Shown: positions 39,457 to 48,307 of the stretch, one piece after another
How positions within the stretch are numbered: the stretch's first letter is position 1
How the letters are laid out: each line of letters opens with the position of its first letter
Assembly (NCBI RefSeq): GCF_040529045.1
Contig: NZ_CP131914.1
Location: 3,642,501-3,706,500 of the forward strand
DNA length: 64,000 nucleotides
Reading direction: 5' to 3'
Source of the DNA: Xanthomonas indica
Lineage (GTDB): Bacteria > Pseudomonadota > Gammaproteobacteria > Xanthomonadales > Xanthomonadaceae
Translations under genes and position numbers: made by a program
The notes under the pieces: model-generated
What the model was told of the DNA's origin: nothing
The model's input: the letters and a program-made list of their open reading frames with translations, nothing else
Database searches by the model: none

Positions 39457-41031
39457 CTACGCCGCACGCTGCCCTTCCACGCGTCGGTCCAGTTCCTTCC
39501 AGTCCACTACCAGGGCGCAACCGCGGGCCGACGCGTTGCGGCTCCAGTCGCGCAGCAGTTCCAGGCAGGCGTGGTCGACGTGGCGTAGCCGCGCCACGTC
39601 CAGGTGCAGTTCGGTATTCGGCGGCAGCCGCTCCAGGGTCCGCGCCATCGTCGGCACGCGCAGGAAGGTGGCCGAGCCCTCCAGCGACAGGCGCAGCTTG
39701 CCGCTCCCCTCGCCTGCGCCCGCGCTGGCGGCGTCTTCATGCGCATGCACGCCGACCGTCAGCCGCGACTGCTGCAACGCCAGCCGCAGCAGCGACAGCG
39801 CAAAGCCGATCAGCACGCCGGTCAGCAGGTCGGTGGCGACGATGGCGAAGGTCGTCGCCAGGTAGATGGCGGCGGTGCCGCGTCCGTAGGCGGCCAGTTC
39901 GCGCACCTGCCCCAGCTTGACCATCTTCAGCCCGGTGTAGACCAGGATGCCGGCCAGGCACGCGACCGGGGTCATCCGCAGCAGCCACGGCAGCAACAGC
40001 GCGAACACCAGCAGCCAGGCCGCGTGCAGCATGGTCGACACGCGCGTGGCCGCACCGGCCTGCACGTTGGCGGCGCTGCGCACGATCACCCCGGTCATCG
40101 GCAAGGCGCCGAGCAACCCGCACAGCATGTTGCCCACGCCCTGCGCGGCCAGTTCGCGATCGTACTGGGTGCGCGGCCCCTGGTGCATGCGGTCCACCGC
40201 CGCCGCCGACAGCAGGGTCTCGGCGCTGGCGATGAAGGCGAAGGTGAGCGCCGACAGCAGCAGCGTGGCATCGAGCACGCCGAGCATGTCGTCCAGGCTC
40301 GGCACCCGGATCGCCGAGAGCAGGTTGGCCGGCACGTCGACCTTGCGCACGTCCAGCGCCTGCAGCTGCACCAGCGCGGTCATCGCCACCACCGCCAGCA
40401 AGGCGCCGGGCACGAAGCGCAAGCGCTGCGGGCGCAGCCGCTCCCACGCCAGCATGATCGCGATGGTGCCCAGGCCGACCAGCAAGGCGGCGCGGCCCAC
40501 GCCGGCGTCCAGCGCGCGCCACAGCACCGCCGGCAAGGCGGCGAAGTTCTCCAGTCCACGCGCCTTCGGCGCCGCGTCCAGCAGCACGTGCGATTGCGAG
40601 GCGACGATCAGGATGCCGATGCCCGACAGCATGCCGGCCACCACCGCCGGCGAGGTCATGCGGAACCACACGCCGGCGCGGCACAACCCGGCCAGCAACT
40701 GGATCGCGCCGGCCAGCAGGATCACCGGCCCCAGCGCCGCCACGCCGTGCGCGCGGACCAGTTCGAACACCAGCACCGCCAATCCCGCCGCCGGCCCGCT
40801 GACCTGCAGCGGCGAGCCGGCGATCAGCCCGACCACCAGGCCGCCGACGATGCCGGTGATCAGGCCGGCGGCCGGCGGCATGCCCGACGCGATCGCGATG
40901 CCCATGCACAACGGCAAGGCGACCAGGAAGACCACCACCGAAGCCAGCAGGTCGCGGCCGAAGGCGCCGCCGCGCAGGTAACGGGCCAGCGCCGAGGCGC
41001 CGGTCGGAGCGTGCTCTGTCATGGTGTGCAT
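39457..41031 (-). CDS. SulP family anion transporter with STAS domain
   Basis: 524 residues. About 12-14 membrane segments, beginning GRDLLASVVVFLVALPLCMG and the SulP signature GLITGIVGGLVVGLIAGSPL QVSGPAAG region; SALTFAFIASAETLLSAAAV and LPMTGVIVRSAANVQAGAAT in the second half. The C-terminal STAS-like domain (about 425-520) reads ATFLRVPTMARTLERLPPNT and HLDVARLRHVDHACLELLRD. The carbonic anhydrase gene ends 10 bp upstream, so the pair form an operon and the likely cargo is bicarbonate rather than sulfate. Inference from context. Confidence 0.92.
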   Translation of the reverse strand: MHTMTEHAPTGASALARYLRGGAFGRDLLASVVVFLVALPLCMGIAIASGMPPAAGLITGIVGGLVVGLIAGSPLQVSGPAAGLAVLVFELVRAHGVAALGPVILLAGAIQLLAGLCRAGVWFRMTSPAVVAGMLSGIGILIVASQSHVLLDAAPKARGLENFAALPAVLWRALDAGVGRAALLVGLGTIAIMLAWERLRPQRLRFVPGALLAVVAMTALVQLQALDVRKVDVPANLLSAIRVPSLDDMLGVLDATLLLSALTFAFIASAETLLSAAAVDRMHQGPRTQYDRELAAQGVGNMLCGLLGALPMTGVIVRSAANVQAGAATRVSTMLHAAWLLVFALLLPWLLRMTPVACLAGILVYTGLKMVKLGQVRELAAYGRGTAAIYLATTFAIVATDLLTGVLIGFALSLLRLALQQSRLTVGVHAHEDAASAGAGEGSGKLRLSLEGSATFLRVPTMARTLERLPPNTELHLDVARLRHVDHACLELLRDWSRNASARGCALVVDWKELDRRVEGQRAA

Positions 41032-41041
41032 GGGCGGCTCC

Positions 41042-41731
41042 TCAGACGGCGACGTTGCGCAGGACCGGCGCCAGGCGCGGCGGCGGCGTGGCATCGGGCG
41101 GGCGTCGACCGGCTTCCGGCAGCAGTGGCAGGAACCGCCCCTGCTCGGCGTCGAAGGCGCGGATCTCGCCATGGCCGATGTCGTAGATCCAGCCGTGGAT
41201 GCGCAGTGCGCCGCGCGCCAGCCGCGCCGCCACCACCGGTTGCGTGCGCAGGTGATCCAGCTGCGCCACCACGTTTTCCTCGGTCAGGCAGTGGAGCGCG
41301 TCCTCGGCATGCGCGGCATGCCCGTGCTGCGCGGCGACCTGGCGCGCGCTGTCGGTGTGCTTGAGCCAGGCCGCCACGGTCGGCACCTCCTGCAGCGACG
41401 CGGGATTGAGCACCGCCTTCATCGCGCCGCAATCGGTATGGCCGCAGATCACGATGTGCTCGACCTGCAGCACCGCCACCGCGTACTCGATCGCCGCGAC
41501 CACGCCGCTGACGTGCTGCGAGTACGGCGGCACCACGTTGCCGATGTTGCGGTAGACGAACAGCTCGCCGGGCTGCGCGGCGAACATCAGTTCCGGCATC
41601 ACCCGCGAATCGGCACAGGTGATGAACAGCGTGTGCGGGGTCTGGCCGGCGGCGAGTTGCCGGAACAGCCCGCGCTGGCGGGGATAGACCTCGTTGCGGA
41701 AGTGGCGGAAACCGTCGAGCAAGCGTTGCAT
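41042..41731 (-). CDS. Beta-class carbonic anhydrase
   Basis: 229 residues. Converts CO2 and water to bicarbonate. Zinc ligands in TCADSRVMPE (Cys, Asp) and ICGHTDCGAMKA (His, Cys), and VYRNIGNVVPPY. ATG 41731 has GGAGATATC in front; the upstream extension has no similarity. Co-transcribed with the SulP transporter just downstream. Confidence 0.95.
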   Translation of the reverse strand: MQRLLDGFRHFRNEVYPRQRGLFRQLAAGQTPHTLFITCADSRVMPELMFAAQPGELFVYRNIGNVVPPYSQHVSGVVAAIEYAVAVLQVEHIVICGHTDCGAMKAVLNPASLQEVPTVAAWLKHTDSARQVAAQHGHAAHAEDALHCLTEENVVAQLDHLRTQPVVAARLARGALRIHGWIYDIGHGEIRAFDAEQGRFLPLLPEAGRRPPDATPPPRLAPVLRNVAV

Positions 41732-41833
41732 GGGATATCTCCAGGCATGGGGGGAGCGAGGCCGTACCGCACGCGGCACGACGCAGACGCAAACAACAGA
41801 GGGATCGGCATCGCCAGTGCGGCGACGCAGGCG

Positions 41834-42151
41834 TCAGGCCCGGGATGGAGGACGCAGCGCGGGGCGGCGATAGCTGCGGCAAGGCGCTGCCGGTGGCACC
41901 GGCAGGACCGGCCGGATCAGGAGGGTCGGCGGAAACAACGCGGGCGCGACCGCGAGCGGTGCGTCGTGCGGATCGGTGTCGGCGGCTGGCGCGTCCAGCT
42001 CGGGCGGCACCCCATCGAGGTCAGCGTCGACATCGCTGGCGCAGGCACTCGCGCACAGCGCCGCCGGTGCCGCCGCTGCGGCCGATCCTGCACGGATCGC
42101 GGACAGCGCCAGCAACGCGGTCAACATCAACATGGACAGACGGGCGAGCAT
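41834..42151 (-). CDS. Small putative exported protein, 105 aa
   Basis: Frame starting MLARLSMLMLTALLALSAIR with a signal-peptide-like hydrophobic stretch and probable cut after RAGSAAA. The rest is ASACASDVDADLDGVPPELD, then a Pro-rich end. No recognisable domain. It is alone between carbonic anhydrase and the porin terminator. The signal peptide makes a small secreted protein plausible, but the Ala/Pro content could also be chance. Confidence 0.42.
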   Translation of the reverse strand: MLARLSMLMLTALLALSAIRAGSAAAAAPAALCASACASDVDADLDGVPPELDAPAADTDPHDAPLAVAPALFPPTLLIRPVLPVPPAAPCRSYRRPALRPPSRA

Positions 42152-42245
42152 GCTTCGACAGTAGGAAGGCGCGTCGTCGCTGACAAGTGCTGCGCCGCAC
42201 AATTCACTGCATCGTCCACGGCCGTCGACGCGAACCGTGAAAGAC

Positions 42246-42278
42246 ACCCCGGCCCGCGCCAATGACGCGGGCCGGGGT
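42246..42278. repeat. Long GC hairpin upstream of the porin terminator
   Basis: 13-bp perfect inverted repeat (ACCCCGGCCCGCG / CGCGGGCCGGGGT) with a 7-base loop. It is not followed by a T-run on either strand, so it is a stable RNA structure or a second, weak transcript end behind the main terminator at 42287-42319. Confidence 0.7.
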
Positions 42279-42286
42279 CACGCCGC

Positions 42287-42319
42287 AAAAAAGAAAGGCG
42301 GCGCAGTGCGCCGCCTTTC
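42287..42319 (-). terminator. Intrinsic terminator of the phosphate porin gene
   Basis: Minus strand: 12-bp perfect stem (GAAAGGCGGCGC and complement, 3-base loop) followed by six U, 27 bp after the porin stop. Confidence 0.92.
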
Positions 42320-42345
42320 GTACAGCATGCGGGAATCTCCGCGCA

Positions 42346-43596
42346 TCAGAACGACAGGTCGCCCCAGACGCCGAATTCCTTGGTTTCCACGTCGGTCTTC
42401 TTGCTGGCGTTGTCCTGGTGCGTGTACTTGTACACCGTGGCCAGCTTCAGGTTCTTCAGCACCGGGAACTCGACGCCGACGTTCCAGTACTTGTCGGCCA
42501 GGGTCGGGTCGAGGGTCTTGCTCAGGTCGGTCTTGTCGTAGCGGGCGAAGGCGTTGATGCCGCCGTCGGTCAGCGCCACGCTGCCCCATACCGACCAGCC
42601 GCTGGACTTGTCGCTCGCCGCGGTCAGCACGTTGTTGAGGTTCTTGGCCTGGAAGTACTCGCCGCCCAGACGGAAGTTGGAATCGGCATAGGCGACCATC
42701 GCATCGGCGCGGGTGTAGTCGTGCTGCGCGTCGAGGATGTCGGTTTCCTTGCCGAGCTTGCCCGAGTAGGCGCCGACGGCGATGGCCAGGTTCTGCATCG
42801 GCATGTAGGCGACGCGGCCTTCCACGTCCATGCCCTTGCCGCGGGTCGGGTTCTTGTAGCCGGCACCGTTGACCACCGACATCGCGTAGTTGACCTGCGA
42901 GCCCAGGTCGCCGAAGGCGTGCAGGCCCCAGTCGGAGGAGTTGGCGTACTTCAGGCGGTCGGTCAGGGTGTTCTCGACGTAGCGGTAGCCGTAGAACTTC
43001 TCGACGAACGGCACCCACGGCATGTCGGCGGCACCGATGCGCAGCGCGAAGGCGTCGTCGAACTTGCCCTGCACGTAGGCCTTCTTGACGAACAGCTGGG
43101 TGTTGGACAGCGCCGAGCTGTACTGGAAGTCGGTGGTCAGGTTGGCCGACCAGATCTCGTTGAAGCTGTGGTCGACGGTCAGATAGAAGCGCTTGACGTC
43201 CAGACCGGTGCCGCTGGCGGCGGTCTTGGCACCGCCGCTGGTGCGGTCGATGTTGGTCAGGTCGAAGAACATGCGGCCGCCGATCTTGTTGTCGTTGACC
43301 AGCTTGGCGAGCTTGTCGACCTTGGCGGCGCTGGCCTGCGCCGATTCGGTCGCCTGGGCCTGCACGACATTCACTTCCGACTGCGCGTCGGACTGCGCCT
43401 GCAGGGCTTCCGACTGCGCCTGCAGCTGCTGGACCTGGGTCTGCAGCGCTTCGATCTGGGCCTGCAGTTGCTGCAGCTGGGCAGCGCTGACGGCGGGCGG
43501 ATTGCTGCTGGCCTTGGCCTTCGCCGCGAACGCCTGCGGCGCCGACGCGAGGCCGAGGCTGGCGAGGATCGCCGTGGCGAGAACATGAGAACGCAT
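42346..43596 (-). CDS. oprP: Phosphate-selective porin (OprP/OprO family)
   Basis: 416 residues, outer membrane. Signal peptide MRSHVLATAILASLGLASAP ending AFA. Then a heptad coiled coil (LQQLQAQIEALQTQVQQLQA, residues 40-70) typical of the trimer-forming N terminus of OprO/OprP, and the barrel: RFYLTVDHSFNEIWSANLTT, LFVKKAYVQGKFDDAFALRI, GYRYVENTLTDRL, WSVWGSVALTDGGINAFARY, and final aromatic GVWGDLSF. It takes up phosphate or polyphosphate across the outer membrane. Divergent from pstS1 with a shared Pho-type control region. Confidence 0.94.
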   Translation of the reverse strand: MRSHVLATAILASLGLASAPQAFAAKAKASSNPPAVSAAQLQQLQAQIEALQTQVQQLQAQSEALQAQSDAQSEVNVVQAQATESAQASAAKVDKLAKLVNDNKIGGRMFFDLTNIDRTSGGAKTAASGTGLDVKRFYLTVDHSFNEIWSANLTTDFQYSSALSNTQLFVKKAYVQGKFDDAFALRIGAADMPWVPFVEKFYGYRYVENTLTDRLKYANSSDWGLHAFGDLGSQVNYAMSVVNGAGYKNPTRGKGMDVEGRVAYMPMQNLAIAVGAYSGKLGKETDILDAQHDYTRADAMVAYADSNFRLGGEYFQAKNLNNVLTAASDKSSGWSVWGSVALTDGGINAFARYDKTDLSKTLDPTLADKYWNVGVEFPVLKNLKLATVYKYTHQDNASKKTDVETKEFGVWGDLSF

Positions 43597-43678
43597 TAGG
43601 ATGTCTCCGATGGGTGGTGGCAGGGTGGGATGGGTGCGGTGCGGCCCCAGTGCGACGGCCCGACCATTTGTAAAGATT

Positions 43679-43696
43679 CCGTCAAAGACATGACGG
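43679..43696 (-). promoter_or_regulatory. Palindromic CCGTCA...TGACGG element, candidate PhoB site for the porin
   Basis: CCGTCA-AAGACA-TGACGG lies 83 bp before the porin start. The arms resemble half of a PhoB site (TGTCA) but are arranged as an inverted, not a direct, repeat, so this is only a candidate. Confidence 0.4.
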
Positions 43697-43743
43697 TTTT
43701 GAGTCAGCTTCGTGTCGGAACGAAGGCATCCCGGCCGGGAAGG

Positions 43744-43761
43744 CTGTCACCGGACTGACAT
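43744..43761 (+). promoter_or_regulatory. Candidate PhoB box upstream of pstS1
   Basis: CTGTCACCGGACTGACAT: two 7-bp direct elements (CTGTCAC, CTGACAT) with 11-bp spacing, as in the E. coli Pho box CTGTCAT-n4-CTGTCAT. 93 bp before pstS1. Confidence 0.8.
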
Positions 43762-43853
43762 CTGATTTTCTTCAGACGTTCATGAAAAAGTCTTGGAATG
43801 CAGCCGATGCCGGCAGGGGTGCCGGCTTCCCACCTATTCCAGGAGTTCTCCCG

Positions 43854-44867
43854 ATGCGTTCCCTCAAGCTTCGACTGCTGGCAGCCGCCGCGGTCGCTAC
43901 GTTTTCGCTCGCGGCGCAAGCCACCGATGTCACCGGCGCAGGCTCCAGCTTCGTCTATCCGGTGCTGTCGAAGTGGTCGGCTGCCTATGCCGAGAAAAGC
44001 GGCAACCGCGTCAACTACCAGTCGATCGGTTCCGGCGGCGGCATCGCGCAGATCCAGGCGGCCACGGTCGATTTCGGCGCTTCCGACAAGCCGCTCAGCG
44101 GCGCGGAGCTGGACAAGTTCGGCCTGGGCCAGTTCCCGGTCGTGATCGGCGGCATCGTGCCGGTGTTCAACGTGGCGGGCGTGGCCCCGGGCGCGATGAA
44201 GCTCGACGGCACCACGCTGGCCAACATCTTCCTGGGCAAGATCAGCAAGTGGAACGACCCGGCGATCGCCGCGCTGAACCCGGGCCTGGCCCTGCCCGAC
44301 CTGAAGATCACCATCGTGCACCGCTCCGACGGTTCGGGCACCAGCTTCAACTTCACCAACTACCTGTCCAAGGTCAGCCCGGAGTGGAAGAGCAAGGTCG
44401 GTGAAGGCACCGCCGTGCAGTGGCCGGCCGGCATCGGCGGCAAGGGCAACGAAGGCGTGGCCGCCTACGTCAAGCAGATCCGCGGCGGCATCGGCTATGT
44501 CGAGTACGCCTACGCGCTGCAGAACAAGCTCAGCTACGCCGGCATGAAGAACGCCGCCGGCCGTTTCGTGATGCCGGACGACAAGACCTTCTCCGCTGCC
44601 GCCGCCACCGCGGACTGGAAGTCGGCCAAGGACTTCAACCTGATCATGACCAACGCGCCGGGCCAGGACGCGTGGCCGATCACCGCCACCACCTGGGCCA
44701 TCATGTACAAGAAGGCCAAGAAGCCGGCGTCGTCCAAGGCCGCGCTGGACTTCTTCAAGTGGTCGTTCGAGCAGGGTCAGCCGCAGGCCAAGGCGCTGGA
44801 CTACGTGCCGCTGCCGGAGCCGCTGGTCAAGCAGATCGAAGCCTACTGGGCGCAGAACATGAAGTGA
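43854..44867 (+). CDS. pstS: Phosphate-binding protein PstS (copy 1)
   Basis: 337 residues, periplasmic. Signal peptide MRSLKLRLLAAAAVATFSLA ends AQA-TDVT. Phosphate-binding motifs: TGAGSSFVYPVLSKWSAAYA, SIGSGGGIAQIQAATVDFGA SDKPL region, NIFLGKISKWNDPAIAALNP, VHRSDGSGTSFNFTNYLSKV. ATG 43854 has AGGAG at 43841-43845. No lipobox, so this copy is soluble, unlike copy 2. A Pho box precedes it and a strong terminator follows, so it is its own transcript. Confidence 0.96.
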   Translation: MRSLKLRLLAAAAVATFSLAAQATDVTGAGSSFVYPVLSKWSAAYAEKSGNRVNYQSIGSGGGIAQIQAATVDFGASDKPLSGAELDKFGLGQFPVVIGGIVPVFNVAGVAPGAMKLDGTTLANIFLGKISKWNDPAIAALNPGLALPDLKITIVHRSDGSGTSFNFTNYLSKVSPEWKSKVGEGTAVQWPAGIGGKGNEGVAAYVKQIRGGIGYVEYAYALQNKLSYAGMKNAAGRFVMPDDKTFSAAAATADWKSAKDFNLIMTNAPGQDAWPITATTWAIMYKKAKKPASSKAALDFFKWSFEQGQPQAKALDYVPLPEPLVKQIEAYWAQNMK

Positions 44868-44918
44868 GCCGGCGTCTCGCCCGTGCCGGCGCGCGCGTCG
44901 GCACGGCGACACCCGAGG

Positions 44919-44947
44919 GCGCGGACCGCAGGGTCCGCGCTTTTTTT
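44919..44947 (+). terminator. Intrinsic terminator after pstS1
   Basis: 9-bp perfect stem (GCGCGGACC / GGTCCGCGC), 4-base loop and T7. Confidence 0.95.
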
Positions 44948-45062
44948 GTCGCCCGATGGCGGGCGCCGCCTGCCTGCGATCGGCACCTGCCCGCCGCAGG
45001 ACAGGCTCCTGCGGGACGGCGCGACCGCCGCATCCCGTGATGGCGTCCGCCAACCCATCCGC

Positions 45063-45091
45063 AAGTCATCTGGCTGTAACAAAAATATCAT
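45063..45091 (+). promoter_or_regulatory. Tandem PhoB half-sites upstream of pstS2
   Basis: Three 7-bp elements in exact 11-bp register: AAGTCAT at 45063, CTGTAAC at 45074 and ATATCAT at 45085. The latter two form the best Pho box. 56 bp before pstS2. Confidence 0.75.
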
Positions 45092-45146
45092 TTCATAGCG
45101 AGCATCCGCCGGATGTCCCGGCGCTCTTCGCTACGGAGTGACCCCC

Positions 45147-46244
45147 ATGAAACTGCAGCCGGCGCGCATTGCCGTCCTGTCCCTCGCCCTGGCCTTCGCC
45201 GTCACCGCCTGCCAGCCCGGCAACGGCGACAAGCAGGGCGCCGCCGATGCGGCAGGCGGGACGCCCGCTGCCGCGCCGGCCGCCGGCGCCAAGACCGCCG
45301 CGGAGATTTCCGGCGCCGGTGCCTCCTTCATCTATCCGCTGATCTCCAAGTGGTCGGCCGACTACAACGCGGCCACGGGCAACAAGATCAACTACCAGTC
45401 GATCGGTTCCGGCGGCGGCATCGCCCAGATCAAGGCCGGCACGGTCGATTTCGGTTCCTCCGACAAGCCGCTGGACAGCGCCGAACTGGCCGCGGCCGGC
45501 CTCGGCCAGTTCCCCTCGGCGATTGGGGGGGTGGTGCCGGTGGTCAACCTGGACGGCATGGAAGCGGGCAAGCTGAAGCTGACCGGCCCGGTGCTGGCCG
45601 ACATCTTCCTGGGCAAGATCAGCAAGTGGAACGACCCGGCGCTGACCGCGCTGAACCCGGGCGTGACCCTGCCCGACACCAAGATCAACCTGGTGCACCG
45701 CTCCGACGGCTCGGGCACCAGCTTCAATTTCACCAACTACCTGTCCAAGGTCAGCCCGGAGTGGAAGGGCAAGGTCGGCGAAGGCACCTCGGTGCAGTGG
45801 CCGGGCGGCGTCGGCGGCAAGGGCAACGAAGGCGTGGCCTCGTACGTGCAGCAGATCAAGGGCTCGATCGGCTACGTGGAACTGGCCTACGCGCTGCAGA
45901 ACAAGATGCCGTACGCGTCGATGCAGAACGCCGCCGGCAACTGGGTGCAGCCCAACGCCGAGAGCTTCGCCGCCGCGGCCGCGTCGGCCGACTGGGCCAA
46001 CGCCAAGGACTTCAACCTGGTCATCACCAACGCCGCGGGCGCGCAGGCGTGGCCGATCACCGCCACCAACTTCATGCTGATGCACAAGCAGGCCAAGGAC
46101 CCGGCGCGCAGCAAGGCGACCCTGGACTTCTTCAAGTGGGCCTTCGAGAAGGGCCAGCCGCAGGCCGACGCGCTGCACTACGTGCCGCTGCCGCCGGAGC
46201 TGGTGCAGCAGATCGAGGCCTACTGGAGCAAGGAGTTCAAGTAA
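45147..46244 (+). CDS. pstS: Phosphate-binding lipoprotein PstS (copy 2)
   Basis: 365 residues. The start MKLQPARIAVLSLALAFAVT is followed by the lipobox VTAC, so this copy is membrane-anchored, with a 25-residue Gly/Ala linker before the binding domain. Motifs match copy 1 closely: SGAGASFIYPLISKWSADYN, SIGSGGGIAQIKAGTVDFGS, NLVHRSDGSGTSFNFTNYLS. Ribosome site GGAG at 45135. It leads the pst cluster proper: pstC follows after 213 bp with no clear terminator. Confidence 0.96.
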   Translation: MKLQPARIAVLSLALAFAVTACQPGNGDKQGAADAAGGTPAAAPAAGAKTAAEISGAGASFIYPLISKWSADYNAATGNKINYQSIGSGGGIAQIKAGTVDFGSSDKPLDSAELAAAGLGQFPSAIGGVVPVVNLDGMEAGKLKLTGPVLADIFLGKISKWNDPALTALNPGVTLPDTKINLVHRSDGSGTSFNFTNYLSKVSPEWKGKVGEGTSVQWPGGVGGKGNEGVASYVQQIKGSIGYVELAYALQNKMPYASMQNAAGNWVQPNAESFAAAAASADWANAKDFNLVITNAAGAQAWPITATNFMLMHKQAKDPARSKATLDFFKWAFEKGQPQADALHYVPLPPELVQQIEAYWSKEFK

Positions 46245-46457
46245 GCGCCGCGCCGGCGCGCGCTACGCGCGCCGCTGCGGCAAGCGGCGACCGGTGGTGC
46301 GCTCCAGGCGCCGCCGGTCGCCGTCTCGGCATCTTGTGATCCGGACTTTCGGGTTCCCGCCTGTGCGGGAGCGATGCAACCACCCACCGCGCGCGGTCAC
46401 TGCCGCCGCGGCCACGATCGGAGCGCGCAGGCGCGCGCTCCGGCGACGACCGAGCCC

Positions 46458-47432
46458 ATGAACAGCACTGTCCTTCCCGAAGCGATGTCGGCGCCCCGCG
46501 GACGCGACCTGCGTGACGCCCGCGCCGACCGCGTGTTCCGCTGGATCCTCACCGCCACCGTCGTGTTCGTGCTCGTCGCCCTGGGCAGCGCGGCGCTGTC
46601 GATGCTGTGGGGCGGCCGCCATGCCCTGCAGCTGCAGGGACTGAGCTTCTTCTACTCCAGCGAGTGGAACCCGGTCGAGAACAAGTACGGCGCGCTGGCG
46701 CCGATCTACGGCACCCTGGTGACCGCGCTGATCGCGATGCTGATCGCGGTGCCGGTGAGCTTCGGCATCGCCTTCTTCCTGACCGAGGTGGCGCCGCGCT
46801 GGCTGCGCGGCCCGGTCGGCACCGCGATCGAACTGCTGGCCGGCATCCCCTCGATCATCTACGGCATGTGGGGCCTGTTCGTGCTGGTGCCGATGATGAC
46901 CGAGTACGTCACCCCCTGGCTCAACGACCACCTCGGCACGCTGCCGCTGATCGGCCCGATATTCCAGGGCCCGCCGCTGGGCATCGGCCTGCTCACCGCC
47001 GGCTTCGTGCTGGCGATCATGGTGATCCCGTTCATCTCTTCGGTGATGCGCGAGGTGTTCCTGACCGTGCCGACCCGGCTCAAGGAGTCGGCCTACGCGC
47101 TGGGCTCCACGCGCTGGGAAGTGAGCTGGGACATCGTGCTGCCCTACACCCGCTCGGCGGTGATCGGCGGCATCTTCCTGGGCCTGGGCCGCGCGCTCGG
47201 CGAAACCATGGCGGTGGCCTTCGTGGTCGGCAACACGGTGCGGCTGTCGCCCTCGCTGCTGGAACCGGGCACCACCATCGCCGCGCTGATCGCCAACGAC
47301 TTCGGCGAAGCCACCGAGACCTACCGCTCGGCGCTGCTGCTGCTGGGCTTCGTGCTGTTCATCGTGACCTTCATCGTGCTGGCGATCGCCCGCCTGATGC
47401 TGGCGCAACTGTCGCGCAAGGAGGGCAACTGA
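46458..47432 (+). CDS. pstC: Phosphate ABC transporter permease PstC
   Basis: 324 residues, inner membrane, six helices. FRWILTATVVFVLVALGSAA opens; SSEWNPVENKYGALAPIYGT is the PstC periplasmic loop; EAA-type loop MREVFLTVPTRLKESAYALG contacts PstB. Start ATG 46458 excludes an upstream extension with no similarity. Pairs with PstA (gap 1 bp). Confidence 0.96.
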   Translation: MNSTVLPEAMSAPRGRDLRDARADRVFRWILTATVVFVLVALGSAALSMLWGGRHALQLQGLSFFYSSEWNPVENKYGALAPIYGTLVTALIAMLIAVPVSFGIAFFLTEVAPRWLRGPVGTAIELLAGIPSIIYGMWGLFVLVPMMTEYVTPWLNDHLGTLPLIGPIFQGPPLGIGLLTAGFVLAIMVIPFISSVMREVFLTVPTRLKESAYALGSTRWEVSWDIVLPYTRSAVIGGIFLGLGRALGETMAVAFVVGNTVRLSPSLLEPGTTIAALIANDFGEATETYRSALLLLGFVLFIVTFIVLAIARLMLAQLSRKEGN

Positions 47433-47433
47433 G

Positions 47434-48300
47434 ATGGCCGCCGACGTCGCCCACCGCCTGTACAACCGCCGCCGCGTGGTCAACGCCGTGGCGCTCACCC
47501 TGTCCTGCCTGACCGCGCTGTTCGGGCTGGTGTTCCTGGCCTGGATCCTGTGGACCCTGGTGGCCAAGGGCATCTCCGGCATCAACGTGGACCTGTTCAC
47601 CCGCATGACCCCGCCGCCCGGCGAGGAAGGCGGCCTGGCCAACGCGTTCTTCGGCAGCGCGGTGATGTGCGGCCTGGCGCTGTTGATCGGCACCCCGCTG
47701 GGCGTGGCCGCCGGCACCTGGCTGGCCGAATACGGCAACGCGCGCAAGACCGGCCAGGTGGTGCGCTTCGTCAACGACATCCTGCTGTCGGCGCCGTCGA
47801 TCGTGCTCGGCCTGTTCGTCTACACCCTGTACGTGATGCAGACCGGCGGCCGCTTCTCGGCGTTGGCCGGCGCGCTGTCGCTGGCCTTCATCGTGCTGCC
47901 GGTGGTGGTGCGCACCACCGACGAAATGCTGCGGCTGGTACCGGCGCAAATGCGCGAGGCGGCGCTGTCGCTGGGCATCCCGCAGTGGAAGGTGACCATG
48001 CAGGTGCTGTACCGCAGCGCCTCGGCCGGCATCGTCACCGGCGTGATGCTGGCGCTGGCGCGCATCAGTGGCGAGACCGCGCCGCTGCTGTTCACCGCCT
48101 TCGGCAACCAGTACTGGAACAACAACATCTTCCAGCCGATGGCCAGCGTGCCGGTGGTGATGAACTCCTTCGCCGGCAGCCCCTACCCGAGCTGGCAGCT
48201 GCTGGCCTGGTCCGGCGCCCTGGTGCTCACCGTGTTCGTCCTGCTGGTCAGCCTCGGCGCGCGCGCCCTGCTGGTGCGCAACAAGATCTCCAACGATTGA
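47434..48300 (+). CDS. pstA: Phosphate ABC transporter permease PstA
   Basis: 288 residues, inner membrane. [40 protein letters not shown] and the EAA loop [20 protein letters not shown], with [20 protein letters not shown] before the last helices. Forms the channel with PstC. Confidence 0.96.
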   Translation: MAADVAHRLYNRRRVVNAVALTLSCLTALFGLVFLAWILWTLVAKGISGINVDLFTRMTPPPGEEGGLANAFFGSAVMCGLALLIGTPLGVAAGTWLAEYGNARKTGQVVRFVNDILLSAPSIVLGLFVYTLYVMQTGGRFSALAGALSLAFIVLPVVVRTTDEMLRLVPAQMREAALSLGIPQWKVTMQVLYRSASAGIVTGVMLALARISGETAPLLFTAFGNQYWNNNIFQPMASVPVVMNSFAGSPYPSWQLLAWSGALVLTVFVLLVSLGARALLVRNKISND

Positions 48301-48307
48301 TACCCCT

